DNA of 43,961 nt from Alphaproteobacteria bacterium (GCA_016869595.1 VGDT01000024.1:1-43961); one strand, 5' to 3'. Shown: positions 18,793-29,694, numbered from the stretch's first letter. The notes: generated by a model not told the origin, from the letters alone. Numbers and translations: made by a program.

Positions 18793-21700
18793 TCAGTTGG
18801 TCGCTGTCGGCGGAAAATAATCCTGCAGCGCCCGGACCTTAAGGTCCCCCGACACATAGGCGCGTATCCCCTGGGCCGCCGCGACCGCTCCCGCCAGGGT
18901 CGTATAATAGGGAACCTTATGCAGAAGCGCGGCGCGGCGCAAGGAGCGCGAGTCGGCGAGCGCCTGCGCCCCCTCAGTCGTATTAAAAACAAGCGCGATC
19001 GAGCCGTTCTTGATCGCGTCGACGATGTGTGGCCGTCCTTCGGAGACCTTGTTCAGTTTTTGGGCGGCGATTCCGCGCTCGACGAGATAGCGCGCCGTGC
19101 CGCCTGTCGCGACGACAGAGAATCCGACTTCCTTCAACAGTCGGACCGCGGGGATGATGCGGCCCTTGTCCGCGTCCTTGACGGAGACAAAAACGACGCC
19201 CTCGCGGGGCGCCTTGGTTCCACCGCCAAGCTGGCTCTTGACGAAGGCGGCGTCAAACGAGCTGTCGAGCCCCATGACCTCGCCCGTCGAGCGCATTTCC
19301 GGGCCCAGGACGGTGTCGACGCCGGGGAAGCGTGCGAAGGGGAAGACGGCTTCCTTCACGCCGACATGCTCCGGCCTTGTCTGAAGCGGATCAAAGTCGG
19401 CGAGCTTCGCGCCGGCCATGATCTGAGCCGCGATCTTGGCGATCGGCCTGCCGATGACCTTGGCGACAAAGGGCACGGTGCGGGACGCGCGAGGATTGAC
19501 CTCCAGCACGTAAATCTCGCCGTCCTTGAGCGCGAATTGCACATTCATCAATCCGACCACTCCGAGCGCCATGGCAAGGCTTTTCGTCTGCGCCTCGAGC
19601 GCCGCGATCGTCTCGGGCGCGAGCGAGCGCGGCGGCAGCGAGCAGGCTGAATCGCCCGAATGGATGCCCGCCTCTTCGATATGTTCCATGACGCCTGCGA
19701 TGACGGCGTCATCGCCATCGGCGAGACAATCCACGTCAACCTCGATCGCGTCGGTCAGATAGCGGTCGAAGAGCAGCGGATTCTTGCCGAGCACCGTATT
19801 GATCTGCCCGGTCTTGTCGTTGGGGTAACGCGCCTTGATCTCGGACGGCACGAGGCTTGGCAGCGTGCCAAGAAGATAATCATCGAGATCGCTTTGGTCG
19901 CGGATGATCGCCATGGCGCGGCCGCCGAGCACATAGCTGGGGCGCACCACGAGCGGCAGCCCGAGCTCCTGCACGACGATGCGCGACTGCTCCACTGAGT
20001 AGGCGATGCCGTTCTTGGGTTGCTTCAATCCCAACTTATCGAGAAGCCGCTTGAAGCGGTCGCGGTCCTCGGCGAGGTCGATTGAATCGACCGGCGTGCC
20101 GAGAATGGGCGCGCCAGCCTGCTCGAGGCCATGCGCAAGCTTCAGCGGCGTTTGCCCGCCATATTGCACGATGACGCCGACGAGCTGGCCGTTCGACTTT
20201 TCGACATCGAGAATTTCGGCGACGTCTTCATTCGTCAGCGGTTCGAAATAGAGCCGATCGGAGGTGTCGTAATCCGTCGAAACCGTCTCCGGATTGCAAT
20301 TGATCATGATCGTTTCAAAGCCGGCTTCGGCGAGCGCGAAGCAGGCGTGACAGCAGCAATAGTCGAATTCGATGCCTTGTCCGATGCGGTTCGGTCCGCC
20401 GCCGAGGATGACGATCTTTTTCCTGTCGGAAGGATGCGCTTCATTCGCGGAAACGCCAATGAACGGCGTCTCATAGGTCGAATACATATAGGCCGTGGGC
20501 GATGCGAATTCCGCCGCGCAAGTATCGATGCGCTTGTAAACCGGACGAACGCCGAGACGATGGCGCATGTCGCGCACGGCGTCTTCTTCGAGCCCAGCGA
20601 GCGTCGCGAGGCGACAATCGGAGAAGCCGGCGAATTTGAGCTTGCGAAGATTTTCGGCGTCCTCTGGCAGGCCGAATGTCTTGACCTTGTTTTCGAGCGC
20701 GATGATCTCCGCGATACGCTCGATAAACCAGATGTCGATCTTGCTTGCCTCGTGAATGGCTTCGGTCGTCATGCCGAGCCGCAGCGCCTGGCCGACGACG
20801 AGCAGCCGGTCGGGCGTCGGCGTGCCGAGCGCGCCGCGCAGCACATTCATGTCATCACCCTTGCCGAGCCCGTCGATTTCGATCTCGTCGAGACCAGACA
20901 GTCCGGTCTCCAGCGAGCGCAGCGCCTTTTGCAGCGACTCGGCGAAATTGCGGCCGATCGCCATGGCTTCGCCGACCGACTTCATCGCGGTCGTCAATAT
21001 CGGCTCTGAGCCCGGAAATTTCTCGAAGGCGAAGCGCGGAATCTTGGTGACGATATAATCGATCGTCGGCTCGAAGGAGGCCGGCGTCGCGCCGCCGGTA
21101 ATATCGTTGGCGATCTCGTCGAGCGTGTAGCCGACCGCGAGCCGTGCCGCGACCTTGGCGATCGGAAAACCGGTCGCCTTAGACGCCAACGCCGACGAGC
21201 GCGACACGCGCGGATTCATCTCGATGACGATCATGCGGCCGTTCGCGGGATTGACCGCGAATTGCACATTGGAGCCGCCCGTCTCGACGCCGATCTCGCG
21301 CAACACCGCGATCGAGGCGTCGCGCATGATCTGATATTCCTTGTCGGTCAGCGTCAGCGCGGGCGCAACGGTGATGCTGTCGCCCGTGTGCACGCCCATC
21401 GGATCGACGTTTTCGATCGAGCAGATGATGATGCAATTGTCCGCCTTATCGCGGACGACCTCCATCTCATATTCCTTCCAGCCGAGAACGCTTTCTTCGA
21501 CCAGCACTTCATTCGTCGGCGAGGCGTCGATGCCGCGCTCGACGATCTCGATGAACTCGGCCTTGTTGTAGGCGATGCCGCCGCCGGTGCCGCCGAGCGT
21601 AAAGGACGGACGGATGATGGCCGGCAGGCCGATGTCGTCGAGCGCCTCGAGCGCCGCGGACAGAGTCTTGACGTGATGCGAGCGCGGCGTGTCGAGACCG

Positions 21701-22131
21701 ATCTTGGTCATCGCCTCGCGAAACAGCTCGCGGTCTTCGGCCTTGTCGATCGCGTGCGCCGTCGCGCCGATCATCTCGACGTCAAAATTTTTCAGCACGC
21801 CCATTTTCTCTAGGCTGAGCGCGCAATTGAGCGCGGTCTGACCGCCCATCGTCGGCAGCAGCGCGAAGCCGCCTGGCGCCGCATAGCGCTCCTTCTCGAT
21901 GATCTTGGCGACGATGTCCGGGGTGATCGGCTCGATATAGGTGCGGTCGGCCATGTCCGGATCGGTCATGATCGTCGCCGGATTGGAGTTGACCAGAACG
22001 ATTCGATAGCCTTCCGCCTTAAGCGCCTTGCAGGCCTGGGTGCCCGAATAATCGAATTCGCAGGCCTGGCCGATGACGATTGGGCCGGCGCCGATGATCA
22101 TAATCGTGGAAATGTCGGTTCTTTTCGGCAT
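18793..22131 (-). CDS. carB: Carbamoyl-phosphate synthase large subunit
   Basis: 1112 residues, near the usual length. It makes carbamoyl phosphate from ammonia (from CarA), bicarbonate and two ATP, for pyrimidine and arginine synthesis. Two homologous ATP-grasp halves are visible. The first starts [21 protein letters not shown] and contains [12 protein letters not shown] and [14 protein letters not shown]. The second has [40 protein letters not shown] and [13 protein letters not shown]. The C-terminal methylglyoxal-synthase-like regulatory domain ends [12 protein letters not shown]. carA is not adjacent. Confidence 0.98.
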   Translation of the reverse strand: MPKRTDISTIMIIGAGPIVIGQACEFDYSGTQACKALKAEGYRIVLVNSNPATIMTDPDMADRTYIEPITPDIVAKIIEKERYAAPGGFALLPTMGGQTALNCALSLEKMGVLKNFDVEMIGATAHAIDKAEDRELFREAMTKIGLDTPRSHHVKTLSAALEALDDIGLPAIIRPSFTLGGTGGGIAYNKAEFIEIVERGIDASPTNEVLVEESVLGWKEYEMEVVRDKADNCIIICSIENVDPMGVHTGDSITVAPALTLTDKEYQIMRDASIAVLREIGVETGGSNVQFAVNPANGRMIVIEMNPRVSRSSALASKATGFPIAKVAARLAVGYTLDEIANDITGGATPASFEPTIDYIVTKIPRFAFEKFPGSEPILTTAMKSVGEAMAIGRNFAESLQKALRSLETGLSGLDEIEIDGLGKGDDMNVLRGALGTPTPDRLLVVGQALRLGMTTEAIHEASKIDIWFIERIAEIIALENKVKTFGLPEDAENLRKLKFAGFSDCRLATLAGLEEDAVRDMRHRLGVRPVYKRIDTCAAEFASPTAYMYSTYETPFIGVSANEAHPSDRKKIVILGGGPNRIGQGIEFDYCCCHACFALAEAGFETIMINCNPETVSTDYDTSDRLYFEPLTNEDVAEILDVEKSNGQLVGVIVQYGGQTPLKLAHGLEQAGAPILGTPVDSIDLAEDRDRFKRLLDKLGLKQPKNGIAYSVEQSRIVVQELGLPLVVRPSYVLGGRAMAIIRDQSDLDDYLLGTLPSLVPSEIKARYPNDKTGQINTVLGKNPLLFDRYLTDAIEVDVDCLADGDDAVIAGVMEHIEEAGIHSGDSACSLPPRSLAPETIAALEAQTKSLAMALGVVGLMNVQFALKDGEIYVLEVNPRASRTVPFVAKVIGRPIAKIAAQIMAGAKLADFDPLQTRPEHVGVKEAVFPFARFPGVDTVLGPEMRSTGEVMGLDSSFDAAFVKSQLGGGTKAPREGVVFVSVKDADKGRIIPAVRLLKEVGFSVVATGGTARYLVERGIAAQKLNKVSEGRPHIVDAIKNGSIALVFNTTEGAQALADSRSLRRAALLHKVPYYTTLAGAVAAAQGIRAYVSGDLKVRALQDYFPPTATN

Positions 22132-22174
22132 GTGATCCTATTGGCCGCCCTGAGCGAGCGCGCGAATTCCTAGA

Positions 22175-22286
22175 CCTCATGCTGAGGAGCGCCGATAGGC
22201 GCGTCTCGAAGCATGAGGGTTAGGCGTGTAACGCGGTTTCCTCGTCCTTCGAGACGCGAGCTTCGCTCGCTCCTCAGGATGAGGAA
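22175..22286. repeat. Two palindromic intergenic repeats upstream of carB
   Basis: The first hairpin pairs CCTCATGCT (22175-22183) with GCATGAGGG (22211-22219). The second pairs CCTCGTCC near 22240 with GGATGAGG near 22277, around GAGACGCGAGCTTCGCTCGC. They carry CTGAGGAGC and CTTCGAGACG words common to alphaproteobacterial interspersed repeats. No gene is supported here. Confidence 0.65.
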
Positions 22287-22324
22287 ACCTTCGCCCGTCG
22301 GCGCTCCTGCTGGCGAGCGCGCAT

Positions 22325-22440
22325 AAAAAAGGGCCGCGATTCCGGCCCCTGGACCGGAACGCGTCCCGAACTTGCCCGTCACTCTCTCAAGGAACCGGAG
22401 ATGCAGGCGGCGAGCGGGTCGCGCCCGGCTCGAAAGTCGC
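22325..22440 (-). ncRNA. Candidate small RNA of unknown class
   Basis: On the minus strand TTCACA (22468-22473) and TAGACA (22445-22450) are spaced by exactly 17 bp, a sigma70-like promoter. Just downstream, AGGCGGCGA pairs with TCGCCGCCT around an inner CGGG/CCCG stem. The transcript would end at a 6-bp hairpin (GGGCCG with CGGCCC) followed by T6 at 22330-22325. Length is about 115 nt. It fits neither 4.5S nor 6S RNA that I can recognise. No convincing protein frame explains the stretch. Confidence 0.45.
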
Positions 22441-22584
22441 CGCCTGTCTAGACGAGATTGACGGTTATGTGAAGGGGCGCAGGGAGGGTGGGGATAGGCG
22501 CCTCCAAGCGGCGGAATCGCGTCGCGTCGCGGCGCGGCGAATTGCGGTATGATCGCGGTTCCTCGTCTTCTCCAAATCACGCCC

Positions 22585-22887
22585 ATGCGGATTGCGGCCT
22601 TCTTCCTCTTCTCGATGTTGCTTCTCGTCCCGGGCGCAGAATCTGCGTGGGCGGGGGATCTTTCCGAAGTTCTAACGCAATGCGCCGCCTGTCACGGCGT
22701 CGATGGGATTGCGAAAAGCGCCGACGTTCCGCATCTCGCGGGACAGCAGGAGCTATATCTCTTCAACCAGATCAAGGCCTTTCGCTCCGGCGCGCGGCCG
22801 CACAAGGAGATGCGCTACATGAGTCGCCAGCTCTCCGACACAGAGATGCGGGAAATCGCGCGCCACTACGCCGCGATGCGGCGCTAA
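22585..22887 (+). CDS. Class I cytochrome c
   Basis: 100 residues from ATG 22585. A signal peptide (MRIAAFFLFSMLLLVPGAESAWA) sends it to the periplasm. The heme site is CAACH in VLTQCAACHGVDG. PHLAGQQELYLFNQIKAFRSG and a distal Met in YMSRQLSDTEMREIARHYAAM match small cytochrome c (c553/c4-like) domains, with Met as probable sixth ligand. It likely carries one electron in respiration. The partner is unknown. A GtrA-like gene begins 2 nt after its stop. Confidence 0.88.
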   Translation: MRIAAFFLFSMLLLVPGAESAWAGDLSEVLTQCAACHGVDGIAKSADVPHLAGQQELYLFNQIKAFRSGARPHKEMRYMSRQLSDTEMREIARHYAAMRR

Positions 22888-22889
22888 GC

Positions 22890-23264
22890 ATGTCGACGAC
22901 GCGCCAGCTTGCGACGTATGCCTCAGTCGGCGTCGGCGCGACGCTCGCGCATTACGCCGTCCTCATCGCATTGGTCGAAGGCGCGGGCTGGCGCGCCGTC
23001 CCCGCGACGCTTTGCGGCTATGTGGTCGGCGGCGTCGTGGCCTATCTCTTGAACCGCCGCCACACCTTTGCGAGCGACCGTCCGCACACTGAGGCGACCT
23101 GGCGCTTTGCGCTCGTCGCTTTCGCGGGCTTCTGCGTCACTTATGTGTTGATGAGCCTCTTCGTCGATCGCTGGGGCGCGCCTTATCTGCCGGCGCAGGT
23201 CCTGACCACCGTGCTGGCGATGTTCGTCACCTTCGCGCTCAACCGCCGATGGACGTTTGGATGA
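22890..23264 (+). CDS. GtrA-family membrane protein
   Basis: 124 residues starting 2 nt after the cytochrome c stop. Four membrane segments are evident: LATYASVGVGATLAHYAVLIALV, AVPATLCGYVVGGVVAYLL, FALVAFAGFCVTYVLM and LTTVLAMFVTFAL. The motifs LNRRHTF and ALNRRWTFG (the second at the C terminus) are characteristic of GtrA. Family members are thought to move lipid-linked sugars across the inner membrane. No glycosyltransferase partner is next to it. Confidence 0.88.
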   Translation: MSTTRQLATYASVGVGATLAHYAVLIALVEGAGWRAVPATLCGYVVGGVVAYLLNRRHTFASDRPHTEATWRFALVAFAGFCVTYVLMSLFVDRWGAPYLPAQVLTTVLAMFVTFALNRRWTFG

Positions 23265-23356
23265 TTTGCTCTCCGACGCCTTTGCTTTTTTACACGGGCC
23301 AGGCGCGCCTCAAGTGTGGAATTCCGTGGTTTGCGAGCTGTTCAAAGCCAACCTGC

Positions 23357-24226
23357 CTAGTTCGATATGATGCCAAAAATTCTAGCCTTCTGGAGCAAAT
23401 AGGAAATAAACGCTGAACAAGCTCCAATCATAAACAATGCATCTGCTTCGTCTACTCTCGATTGCGGTTCGTTAAGCAGTGAATGCCGTATGCCTTTTTC
23501 ATCGCTTGTGTAACCATAAATCGCGTTGAAGCCGCTTTTTAGGCCGCCATGTATAGCCGAATGTTTTTCAAGTTTTGCTAATGCATCGCTCAAACTGCCA
23601 GAGGTCGAAAGCATTCTGGCAACCGACTCGACGGCGTGGATGCTCTCTCGAATGCTCGCGCTATATTCTCCCGCCGTTAGCTCCGCACCTGCATTGACTA
23701 AATGCGCCCTGGCGCCTTTGAACTCGGTTTCAGACAAATCAGCAAGGGCTTGCTTGATGGTGGATTGATCGGTCTCGGAGACGATAGGCATGATAGTTCG
23801 ACCGTCGATCAGCCGATAAGCCGCCCGAGCTTCTTGCAATTCTCTTTCGATTTTATCAGCGAACTCGTAAGGGCAGTTTTCATGTCGGATTACGAATTGC
23901 AGAAATCCGAAAACAGCTATGTAATCTCCGGATGAAATTATGCATTTTATCTGAGACAGGTTCCAGTCCCGATGCGCCGTTATTTCATCCACCATCATGA
24001 ATTTACGTTTGACGTAGAAATCATGCAGGACATCGTACCAGGAACCAAATAGCCTGTTGTGATGATCAATTTGCTCTCTAATGTCATAATATATGACTTC
24101 CCACAATCGCGCCCTTAGCTCTTTAGAAATTTCACGAAGGTTCAGTTGTGTTGGAAGTGGCTCGACGCCTTCCGCCTGTTCAAAGGTCATATCGTGGCGT
24201 TCCAAGTTATCAATGGATTGGCGCAT
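23357..24226 (-). CDS. AbiJ-NTD4 type protein with HEPN-like C-terminal region (possible phage defence)
   Basis: About 289 residues; start ATG 24226, with a TTG two codons earlier. The N-terminal half (LREISKELRARLWEVIYYDIRE, then GDYIAVFGFLQFVIRHE and ELQEARAAYRLIDGRTIMPI) follows the AbiJ N-terminal domain 4 pattern. The C-terminal half (SASIRESIHAVESVARML, GYTSDEKGIRHSLLNEP, DALFMIGACSAFISYLLQ) follows the region usually attached to it, HEPN-like with an Arg-His pair. Such proteins are implicated in abortive infection. The gene is noticeably AT-richer than its neighbours and stands alone between gtrA-like and hemF, which suggests horizontal acquisition. Function here is inferred. Confidence 0.75.
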   Translation of the reverse strand: MRQSIDNLERHDMTFEQAEGVEPLPTQLNLREISKELRARLWEVIYYDIREQIDHHNRLFGSWYDVLHDFYVKRKFMMVDEITAHRDWNLSQIKCIISSGDYIAVFGFLQFVIRHENCPYEFADKIERELQEARAAYRLIDGRTIMPIVSETDQSTIKQALADLSETEFKGARAHLVNAGAELTAGEYSASIRESIHAVESVARMLSTSGSLSDALAKLEKHSAIHGGLKSGFNAIYGYTSDEKGIRHSLLNEPQSRVDEADALFMIGACSAFISYLLQKARIFGIISN

Positions 24227-24298
24227 GTCCAATTTCTCTCAACGTCTAGTCCTCAGAGCTATCGTCGCACGATAGTCTGACCTTAGCTCGATCCACTC

Positions 24299-25249
24299 TC
24301 AAGGCCACTTCACCAGAGGCGGCATGGAGGAGAGGATCGAGTCGACATTGCCGCCGGTCTTCAACCCGAAGATCGTGCCGCGATCGTAGAGCAGATTATA
24401 TTCGACATAGCGGCCGCGCCGCACAAGCTGCTCGTCGCGTTGCGCTTCGCCCCATGACTTGGCAAAGTTTCGCCTCACCAGTTCGGGATAGATGTCGACA
24501 AAGCTTTCGCCGACATCGCGGGTGAAGGCGAAATCTTCATCCCAGGCCGAATTTCTCTCGTCTCCCGCGCTGTTGAAATAATCATAAAAGATGCCCCCGA
24601 TCCCGCGCGGCTCATTGCGGTGGGCGAGGAAGAAATATTCGTCGCACCATTGCTTGAACCGCGCGTAGTCGGCGACCTTATGACGCTCGCAGGCGCCGCG
24701 CATCGCCGCGTGAAAGGCGATCGTGTCGGGATCGTCCTGCGTGCGGCGCGCGTCGAGCATCGGCGTAAGATCGGCGCCGCCGCCAAACCATGCTTTCGTC
24801 GTCACGACGAAACGCGTGTTCATGTGCACGGCGGGAACATTCGGGTTCCAGGGGTGCGCAATGAGTGAAATGCCTGTGGCAAAAAAGCGGGGGTCTTCCG
24901 CCGCGCCAGGAATCTGCTTGGCGAATTCCGGCGCGAGGGTTCCAAACACTGTCGAGCAATGCACGCCGGCCTTTTCGAACACGCGGCCTCTGATCATGCC
25001 CATGCGTCCGCCGCCGCCCGGCGCGCCGCCGATGTTTCGAGCGGCGCTTTCTAAAGTCGCGCCGCTGTGATCTGTTCGACTCCACGAAGTGAGAACAAAC
25101 CGCCCAGGCGCATCGGAGCCAGTCGCGAATGGTCCAGGCGCTTCGTCCTCCAGCGCTTCGAAGGCGGCGATGATGCGCAACTGCAGAGATTCGAACCAGG
25201 CGCGCGCGGCGTCCTTGCGGGCTTCAAGCTGATCCGGCGCGGCGTTCAT
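24299..25249 (-). CDS. hemF: Oxygen-dependent coproporphyrinogen III oxidase
   Basis: 316 residues, the normal size. It decarboxylates coproporphyrinogen III to protoporphyrinogen IX with O2 in heme or bacteriochlorophyll synthesis. Family segments seen are [70 protein letters not shown] and the end region [23 protein letters not shown]. The GGGADLTP substrate loop and catalytic-region His residues are intact. It is followed leftward by the AbiJ-like gene after 66 bp. Confidence 0.97.
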   Translation of the reverse strand: MNAAPDQLEARKDAARAWFESLQLRIIAAFEALEDEAPGPFATGSDAPGRFVLTSWSRTDHSGATLESAARNIGGAPGGGGRMGMIRGRVFEKAGVHCSTVFGTLAPEFAKQIPGAAEDPRFFATGISLIAHPWNPNVPAVHMNTRFVVTTKAWFGGGADLTPMLDARRTQDDPDTIAFHAAMRGACERHKVADYARFKQWCDEYFFLAHRNEPRGIGGIFYDYFNSAGDERNSAWDEDFAFTRDVGESFVDIYPELVRRNFAKSWGEAQRDEQLVRRGRYVEYNLLYDRGTIFGLKTGGNVDSILSSMPPLVKWP

Positions 25250-25312
25250 CGACGGCTCCTTGTCGACGCTTCATTCCCGCCGGCGCCGCGCCTTGTCAAT
25301 TCAGCAGGGCGT

Positions 25313-25972
25313 CTATCGCGCCATATCGGCGACCTTCGTGTCGCTCCGCGCGGCTGGCGCAGTCGCCGCCGCGAAGCCGGCGCGTAGGAACTGCACGAGC
25401 GCCGTCTTGACGTTTCTGCCCCGCTCAGTGAGCTCGGTGACATAGCAGGAGCGCGGCTCGCCATTCCGCCACTCACGGTTCCTGGCTTTCGCCTGGCGCA
25501 TGTCTTCGAGCACCTGCGCTTTGACCTCGCGCGAGTCCTTCATCGTGATGAGCCCGTCGGCGGACAAATGCTTATCCGAATTGTAATCTTCGATCATTTT
25601 CTGATCGGCGGACTCGAAGTCGCACAGCTTTCCCTGGTCGCCCACATAGAGAAGCCGCTCCACCCAGTTCGCGCGGAGCGACCGGATGTCGTCGGGCAGC
25701 ATGTCTCGCATGTCCGACGGCAGAGCGTGATAGATCGGCGCTGACTCAGCGATTTGATCGACCTTGAAGGCGGCCTTCACATTGAACGCTTCGAAGCGCT
25801 CAATTTGCGTGAATTTCAGGAAGAACTTGGCGAGAGCGTCGCGCGTTTCTGAGAAATTGGCCACGAGCGCATAGAGGCCGACGCCAAGAAGCGCGGTCAA
25901 CAGGGCCACATTGAGAGATTTCAGCAGGCGCTCCCAAAGCATGAGCGAAATACGAATTGTCTGGTGGGTCAT
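25313..25972 (-). CDS. Membrane-anchored protein of unknown function
   Basis: 219 residues, start ATG 25972 preceded by GGGAGG. One N-terminal membrane helix (LNVALLTALLGVGLYALVA) is followed by a soluble, charged, largely helical part, probably periplasmic. The C-terminal ends with an Ala-rich stretch. ESAPIYHALPSDMRDMLPDD and AKARNREWRNGEPRSCYVTELTERG are distinctive but match nothing I know. Single gene, divergent-neighbour context uninformative. Confidence 0.6.
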   Translation of the reverse strand: MTHQTIRISLMLWERLLKSLNVALLTALLGVGLYALVANFSETRDALAKFFLKFTQIERFEAFNVKAAFKVDQIAESAPIYHALPSDMRDMLPDDIRSLRANWVERLLYVGDQGKLCDFESADQKMIEDYNSDKHLSADGLITMKDSREVKAQVLEDMRQAKARNREWRNGEPRSCYVTELTERGRNVKTALVQFLRAGFAAATAPAARSDTKVADMAR

Positions 25973-26070
25973 ACCGCCCTCCCGAAATAAATGAATATCG
26001 CCTTAATATGCAGTGACGATCAAAGACTTAAAGGGACGTTTCGTAGCGCGCTGTGCGGCGGCGCACCTGT

Positions 26071-26547
26071 TCAGCGCGGGCGCAACTGTCGCAACGCTTC
26101 GCCCATGACCATCGCTGCGGCCACGGCGACGTTTAGTGAGCGTATGCCGGGACGCATCGGGATGCGCAGCGCCAGATCGGCGGCGGCGCGGACCTCTTCC
26201 GGCGCGCCGGCGGATTCCCGGCCGACGAGCAGAATGTCGCCCTCACGATAGGCGCAGTCGAGATAGGAGGCCGTCGCATGCGTCGAGAGCAGCAGCAGGC
26301 GACGCGGCTTGCCCGCTTGGCGGCAAGCGGCGCGCCAAGCTTGAAAGGCCGTGAAAGACGCATGTCGGTCGATTGTCACCTGGTCGAGGTAGTCCATGCC
26401 GGCCCGGCGGAAGTCACGGTCGCTTGCGGGAAATCCAGCGGGCCCGATGATCGCCGCCGAGACGCCAAGGCAAGCGCAGGTTCGCAACATGGTCCCGGCG
26501 TTTTGAGGAATGTCGGGCTGGTAAAGTGCAAGCGTAAGAGGAGCCAT
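26071..26547 (-). CDS. trmL: tRNA (cytidine(34)-2'-O)-methyltransferase TrmL
   Basis: 158 residues from MAPLTLALYQPDIPQNAG, the family start; an upstream ATG at 26607 would add 20 unrelated residues. It is a SPOUT-fold, SAM-dependent enzyme that methylates the wobble ribose of certain tRNA-Leu species. Seen are NAGTMLRTCACLGV, DILLVGRESAGAPEEV and the knot segment IPMRPGIRSLNVAVAAAMVMGEALRQL. Length is normal. It is divergent from petA. Confidence 0.93.
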   Translation of the reverse strand: MAPLTLALYQPDIPQNAGTMLRTCACLGVSAAIIGPAGFPASDRDFRRAGMDYLDQVTIDRHASFTAFQAWRAACRQAGKPRRLLLLSTHATASYLDCAYREGDILLVGRESAGAPEEVRAAADLALRIPMRPGIRSLNVAVAAAMVMGEALRQLRPR

Positions 26548-26748
26548 TTGAGCGTTGCAGTAGGAGGAAATGGCGAATTTGCGGCATATCGCCGCGAAGG
26601 GCGCCATGGTCTTGTGTCGTAGTTGGGATAGCCAAATTTCCCTATGTCGGCTTGTGGACAGCGGCGGAGATTCGCGTAAAACGGATCGCCTTAGGCGCAG
26701 CCGCCGCCTCAGCCGCGAAGACTTGAGAGCGTTGGGAGAGGTTCGAGC

Positions 26749-27279
26749 GTGACAAGCAAAGATGCCGCCGCGAAACCGGCGGAGCCGAGCCGGCGGGATA
26801 TTCTCTATATCGCGACGGGCGCCGCTGCTGCGGGCGCTGCAGCCGGCATGGTCTGGCCGCTCATCGCGCAGATGAATCCGGACGCGTCCACCCTTGCTCT
26901 GGCCTCAACGGAAGTCGATGTGTCGGCCGTTCCGGAAGGCCAGATCGTCACGGTGAAATGGCGCGGCAAGCCGGTTTTCGTGCGCCACCGGACGCCCGCC
27001 GAAATCAAGGCGGCCGAGGATGTTCCTCTGGCGGACCTTCCCGATCCGGAGCCCGACTCCAAGCGCGTTCAAAAGCCCCAGTGGCTTGTCGTCATCGGCG
27101 TCTGCACGCACCTTGGCTGCATACCCACCGGCAAGGAAGGCGAATACAACGGCTGGTTCTGTCCCTGCCACGGTTCGGTCTACGACCTGTCGGGAAGGAT
27201 TCGTAGCGGCCCGGCGCCGACGAATCTGGAAGTGCCGCCCTACGCCTTCCTCTCCGAAAATAAAATTAAGATCGGTTAG
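26749..27279 (+). CDS. petA: Ubiquinol-cytochrome c reductase Rieske iron-sulfur subunit
   Basis: 176 residues, start GTG 26749 after GAGAGG. The N-terminal anchor has a twin-arginine motif (SRRDILYIATGAAAAG). The Rieske domain has CTHLGC (ligands Cys119, His121) and CPCHGS (ligands Cys138, His141), and the disulfide cysteines Cys124 and Cys140. It takes electrons from ubiquinol at the Qo site and passes them to cytochrome c1. It is the first gene of the bc1 operon petABC. Confidence 0.97.
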   Translation: MTSKDAAAKPAEPSRRDILYIATGAAAAGAAAGMVWPLIAQMNPDASTLALASTEVDVSAVPEGQIVTVKWRGKPVFVRHRTPAEIKAAEDVPLADLPDPEPDSKRVQKPQWLVVIGVCTHLGCIPTGKEGEYNGWFCPCHGSVYDLSGRIRSGPAPTNLEVPPYAFLSENKIKIG

Positions 27280-27333
27280 CGAAGGCCAGCGCCTTTCAAT
27301 TTCTCCGCGCGAAATTCCGAGAGCAGAAAGCCC

Positions 27334-28572
27334 ATGGAAGGACATTCCCAATACACGCCTAAAAGTGGCTTTGCTCGCTGGTTGGAGCGTCGGCTTCCGA
27401 TTTTGAGTTTTATTCATGATTCTTTCGTCGCCTATCCGACGCCAAAGAACCTCAACTACATGTGGGTGTTTGGCGCGATTTTGAGTTTCATGCTCGTCGC
27501 GCAGATCGCGACGGGCGTCGTTTTGGCGATGCACTACACTGCGGAAACGACGCTCGCCTTCGATTCCGTCGAGAAAATCATGCGCGACGTGAATTGGGGA
27601 ACCGTGCTTCGTTATGCGCACGCCAATGGCGCGTCGATGTTCTTTCTCGCCGTCTACATCCATATCTTCCGCGGCATGTATTACGGCTCCTATAAGGAGC
27701 CGCGCGAAGTGTTGTGGATTCTCGGCGTCATCATCTTCATGCTGATGATGGCCACGGGATTTCTCGGCTACGTCTTGCCTTGGGGGCAGATGTCTTTCTG
27801 GGCGGCGACGGTCATCACCAATCTCTTCTCCGCCATTCCCGTCGTCGGCACGTCGATCACCACATGGCTCCTTGGCGGCTATTCGGTCGACAATCCGACG
27901 CTCAACCGTTTCTATGCCTTGCACTATCTGGTGCCGTTCATCATCGTCGCGATCGTGGCTCTTCACGTTTGGGCGCTTCACGTGACCGGTCAGAACAATC
28001 CCTCCGGCATCGAAGTGAAGGACATCAAAAGGGACACCGTTCCTTTCACGCCCTATGCGACCTTGAAGGACGGGGTAGGCATCGCGGCTTTTCTCGTCGT
28101 CTACGCGTGGCTGACGTTCTTTGTCCCGAACTATCTCGGCCACCCAGATAATTACATCGAAGCCAATCCGCTCGTGACGCCGCCGCACATCGTGCCGGAG
28201 TGGTACTTCCTTCCATTCTATGCGATCCTGCGGGCGATCCCGAACAAGCTGCTCGGCGTCATTGCGCTCTTCTCGTCAATTTTGATCACCGCGGCGCTGC
28301 CATGGCTCGACACGTCGAAGGTCAAATCCGCCGTGTATCGGCCGCTGTTTCGAAAAGAGTTCTGGGTCTTTCTCGCCGTGTGCATAGGGCTTGGCTATCT
28401 CGGCGCGCAGCCTGCCGAAGGCGCTTACCTATGGTTTGCGCGTCTGTTCTCGGCCTATTATTTCTTGCACTTCCTCGTCATTTTGCCGGTCATCGGCAGG
28501 ATCGAGCAGCCGGAGCAGGCGCCTGAGTCGATCGAAGCTTCGATCATGCGTGGGGAAACCTCCCATGTCTGA
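27334..28572 (+). CDS. petB: Cytochrome b of the bc1 complex
   Basis: 412 residues, full bacterial bc1-type cytochrome b. Eight membrane helices are expected. Visible landmarks are the Qo-side [12 protein letters not shown] (helix C-cd1), paired heme ligands in [12 protein letters not shown] and [28 protein letters not shown] (second pair) and the PEW-type motif [15 protein letters not shown]. It holds hemes bL and bH and the two quinone sites. It starts 54 bp after petA; petC begins within its last codons. Confidence 0.97.
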   Translation: MEGHSQYTPKSGFARWLERRLPILSFIHDSFVAYPTPKNLNYMWVFGAILSFMLVAQIATGVVLAMHYTAETTLAFDSVEKIMRDVNWGTVLRYAHANGASMFFLAVYIHIFRGMYYGSYKEPREVLWILGVIIFMLMMATGFLGYVLPWGQMSFWAATVITNLFSAIPVVGTSITTWLLGGYSVDNPTLNRFYALHYLVPFIIVAIVALHVWALHVTGQNNPSGIEVKDIKRDTVPFTPYATLKDGVGIAAFLVVYAWLTFFVPNYLGHPDNYIEANPLVTPPHIVPEWYFLPFYAILRAIPNKLLGVIALFSSILITAALPWLDTSKVKSAVYRPLFRKEFWVFLAVCIGLGYLGAQPAEGAYLWFARLFSAYYFLHFLVILPVIGRIEQPEQAPESIEASIMRGETSHV

Positions 28573-29521
28573 GGCGCATGCAAAATCACGTCGGTTAGTT
28601 TCGTCAATGAGGCGTTGGTCGCTCGTTGCCTTCGGGATCGTCGCGACGATGGCGTTAGTCGCGCCCGCCTGGGCGCAGCAGGAGGCGCCGCCGTCTGCAA
28701 ATGATCAGGTCGCCGCGCCTACCGCGAAGGAAAAGGAAGCGCGTCACGAGAGCGCGCGGCACGAGGAGAAGCCCAAGCGTTTTGATTGGAGTTTCGCCGG
28801 CGCTTTCGGCCGTTACGACAGGGCGCAGTTGCGCCGAGGCTTCAAGGTCTACAAGGAGGTCTGCTCCTCCTGCCATTCGATCAAAATGCTCGCCTTCCGC
28901 AATCTTTCGCAGCCCGGAGGGCCGGAGTTCTCCGAGAAGGAAGTCGAAGCGCTCGCCGCGAGTTACAAGATCAAGGACGGGCCGAACGAGTCGGGCGAAT
29001 ATTACGATCGGCCGGGGCGTCCGAGCGATCGCTTTCCGCCGCCTTTCGCCAATGAACAGGCGGCGCGCGCCGCGCTTGCCGGCAATTATCCGCCGGACAT
29101 GTCGGTTCTCGCCAAGGCGCGCGGCTATTCGCGCGGCTTTCCGCTCTTCCTGTTCGACGCTTTGCCGGGCTTTTCCTATCAGGAGCACGGCGTTGACTAC
29201 ATCGTCTCGCTCATGGAAGGCTATGAGAATACGCCGCCCGACGTGAAAATGCCGGAAGGCCAGTTCTACGATCCCTATATGCCGGGGCGGCGCATCGGCA
29301 TGCCGCCGCCGCTTTCGGACGGCGTGGTGACGTACGACGACGGCGCGCCGCAGACGATCGACCAATACGCCAAGGATGTTGCGGCGTTCATGATGTGGGT
29401 CGCCGAGCCGCATCTTGAATCCCGCAAGCGGATCGGACTCGGCGTGATCTCTTTCCTGCTCGTCTTCGTCGGGCTGCTTTATTACACGAAGCGCAAGATC
29501 TGGTCGGACGTGCCGCATTAG
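28565..29521 (+). CDS. petC: Cytochrome c1
   Basis: 318 residues from ATG 28565, which overlaps the petB end by 8 bp. A signal peptide (to ALVAPAWAQ) is followed by a charged, low-complexity linker ([18 protein letters not shown]) longer than in many homologues. The heme site is [37 protein letters not shown] and [20 protein letters not shown] are typical. A C-terminal anchor ([24 protein letters not shown]) holds it in the inner membrane. It accepts electrons from the Rieske protein. Confidence 0.97.
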   Translation: MSEAHAKSRRLVSSMRRWSLVAFGIVATMALVAPAWAQQEAPPSANDQVAAPTAKEKEARHESARHEEKPKRFDWSFAGAFGRYDRAQLRRGFKVYKEVCSSCHSIKMLAFRNLSQPGGPEFSEKEVEALAASYKIKDGPNESGEYYDRPGRPSDRFPPPFANEQAARAALAGNYPPDMSVLAKARGYSRGFPLFLFDALPGFSYQEHGVDYIVSLMEGYENTPPDVKMPEGQFYDPYMPGRRIGMPPPLSDGVVTYDDGAPQTIDQYAKDVAAFMMWVAEPHLESRKRIGLGVISFLLVFVGLLYYTKRKIWSDVPH

Positions 29522-29694
29522 GCGCAGCTTGCTGGGAGCGCGCGTCGCGCCGGCTTGACTATAGATTGGCGGCTTTGGCCGACGCCTGATGAGGTTTGCA
29601 GCGTCCGCGATTCCTTGATCAAAGGCGTCAAATCGGGCACAAGGCGCGACGTCTTGTGGGCTTTGATCGCCCGCAATTTTCCGGAAAGGTTGCA

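Noticed and set aside
22170-22586. 138-codon frame on the minus strand upstream of carB
   Set aside because: It runs through the palindromic repeats and the candidate sRNA and has no family signal.
26905-28188. 427-codon frame on the minus strand opposite petA and petB
   Set aside because: Antisense shadow of two conserved genes.
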